Shown here: positions 7,271 to 7,344 of the stretch, in pieces | Position numbering within the stretch: the first letter of the stretch is position 1 | Layout of the letters: the number at the start of each line of letters is the position of its first letter | Assembly (NCBI GenBank): GCA_030151135.1 | Contig: JASLEQ010000391.1 | Location: forward strand, 1-7,344 | From: Candidatus Sulfotelmatobacter sp. | Lineage (GTDB): Bacteria; Acidobacteriota; Terriglobia; Terriglobales; SbA1 | Reading direction: 5' to 3' | Length of the DNA: 7,344 nt | Notes under the pieces: model-generated | Databases searched by the model: none | What the model was told of the DNA's origin: nothing | What the model saw: only the letters and a program-made list of their open reading frames with translations | Position numbers and translations under genes: made by a program

Positions 7271-7344
7271 CTACTTTTTGGGTGCGATCGCGTCCTTCGC
7301 AGCCTTGGCGACGCGGAACTTCACGACGGTCTTGGCCTTGATCT
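7271..7344 (-). CDS. HU-family DNA-binding protein, C-terminal fragment (gene runs off the window)
   Basis: Only the last 23 codons and the stop (TAG at 7273-7271) lie in the window; the gene continues past 7344. The residues IKAKTVVKFRVAKAAKDAIA match the C-terminal strand and helix of HU/IHF proteins, where the pattern xIxAxxxVKFxxAKxLKDAV is highly conserved. HU proteins are small basic dimers that bend and compact DNA in the nucleoid. The short lysine-ended tail APKK is normal. HU is favoured over IHF because of the VKFRVAKAAKDA wording, but with so few residues this cannot be certain. A strong hairpin terminator follows 23 nt downstream. Confidence 0.85.
   Translation of the reverse strand, partial: IKAKTVVKFRVAKAAKDAIAPKK

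Overview
The window looks like ordinary chromosomal DNA from a moderately GC-rich bacterium. The gene content and protein style suggest Acidobacteriota (Koribacter/Terriglobia-like soil lineages). In particular there is a long-form SerA next to a class V alanine-glyoxylate-type aminotransferase, and a secreted imidazolonepropionase-like amidohydrolase. The phylum is an inference from recognition, not from a search. I see no tRNA or rRNA genes, CRISPR arrays, insertion sequences, phage genes or integration sites.

Layout, left to right. (1) Positions 29-1153 (+): an integral-membrane site-2-type metalloprotease (M50) with two C-terminal CBS domains. (2) Positions 1175-2776 (-): serA, D-3-phosphoglycerate dehydrogenase with a C-terminal ACT domain, read from a GTG start. 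(3) Positions 2962-4155 (-): a class V PLP aminotransferase, upstream of serA on the same strand; the two are separated by a 185-nt non-coding stretch with small inverted repeats. (4) Positions 4156-4322: a divergent promoter region with a perfect 7-bp dyad and a consensus TATAAT placed so close to the next gene that its mRNA may be leaderless. (5) Positions 4323-4781 (+): a YqeY/GatB-like protein. (6) Positions 4885-6174 (+): an exported metal-dependent amidohydrolase. (7) Positions 6197-7123 (-): a Gfo/Idh/MocA-family NAD(P)-dependent oxidoreductase. (8) Positions 7218-7247: a GC-rich hairpin terminator. (9) Positions 7271-7344 (-): the C-terminal end of an HU-family DNA-binding protein that continues beyond the window.

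Functionally, the clearest unit is the aminotransferase-serA pair. SerA oxidises 3-phosphoglycerate to 3-phosphohydroxypyruvate, and the neighbouring aminotransferase is a plausible enzyme for the next step in place of a canonical SerC, or it links glyoxylate/alanine with serine. The other genes look like independent housekeeping or catabolic units. Two convergent junctions (1154-1174 and 6175-6196) are only about 21-22 nt long and hold no visible terminator. There is no intergenic stretch over 300 nt. I did not find an exotic new system; the most useful leads are the candidate leaderless yqeY promoter, the possible non-canonical serine pathway, and the structured serA leader.
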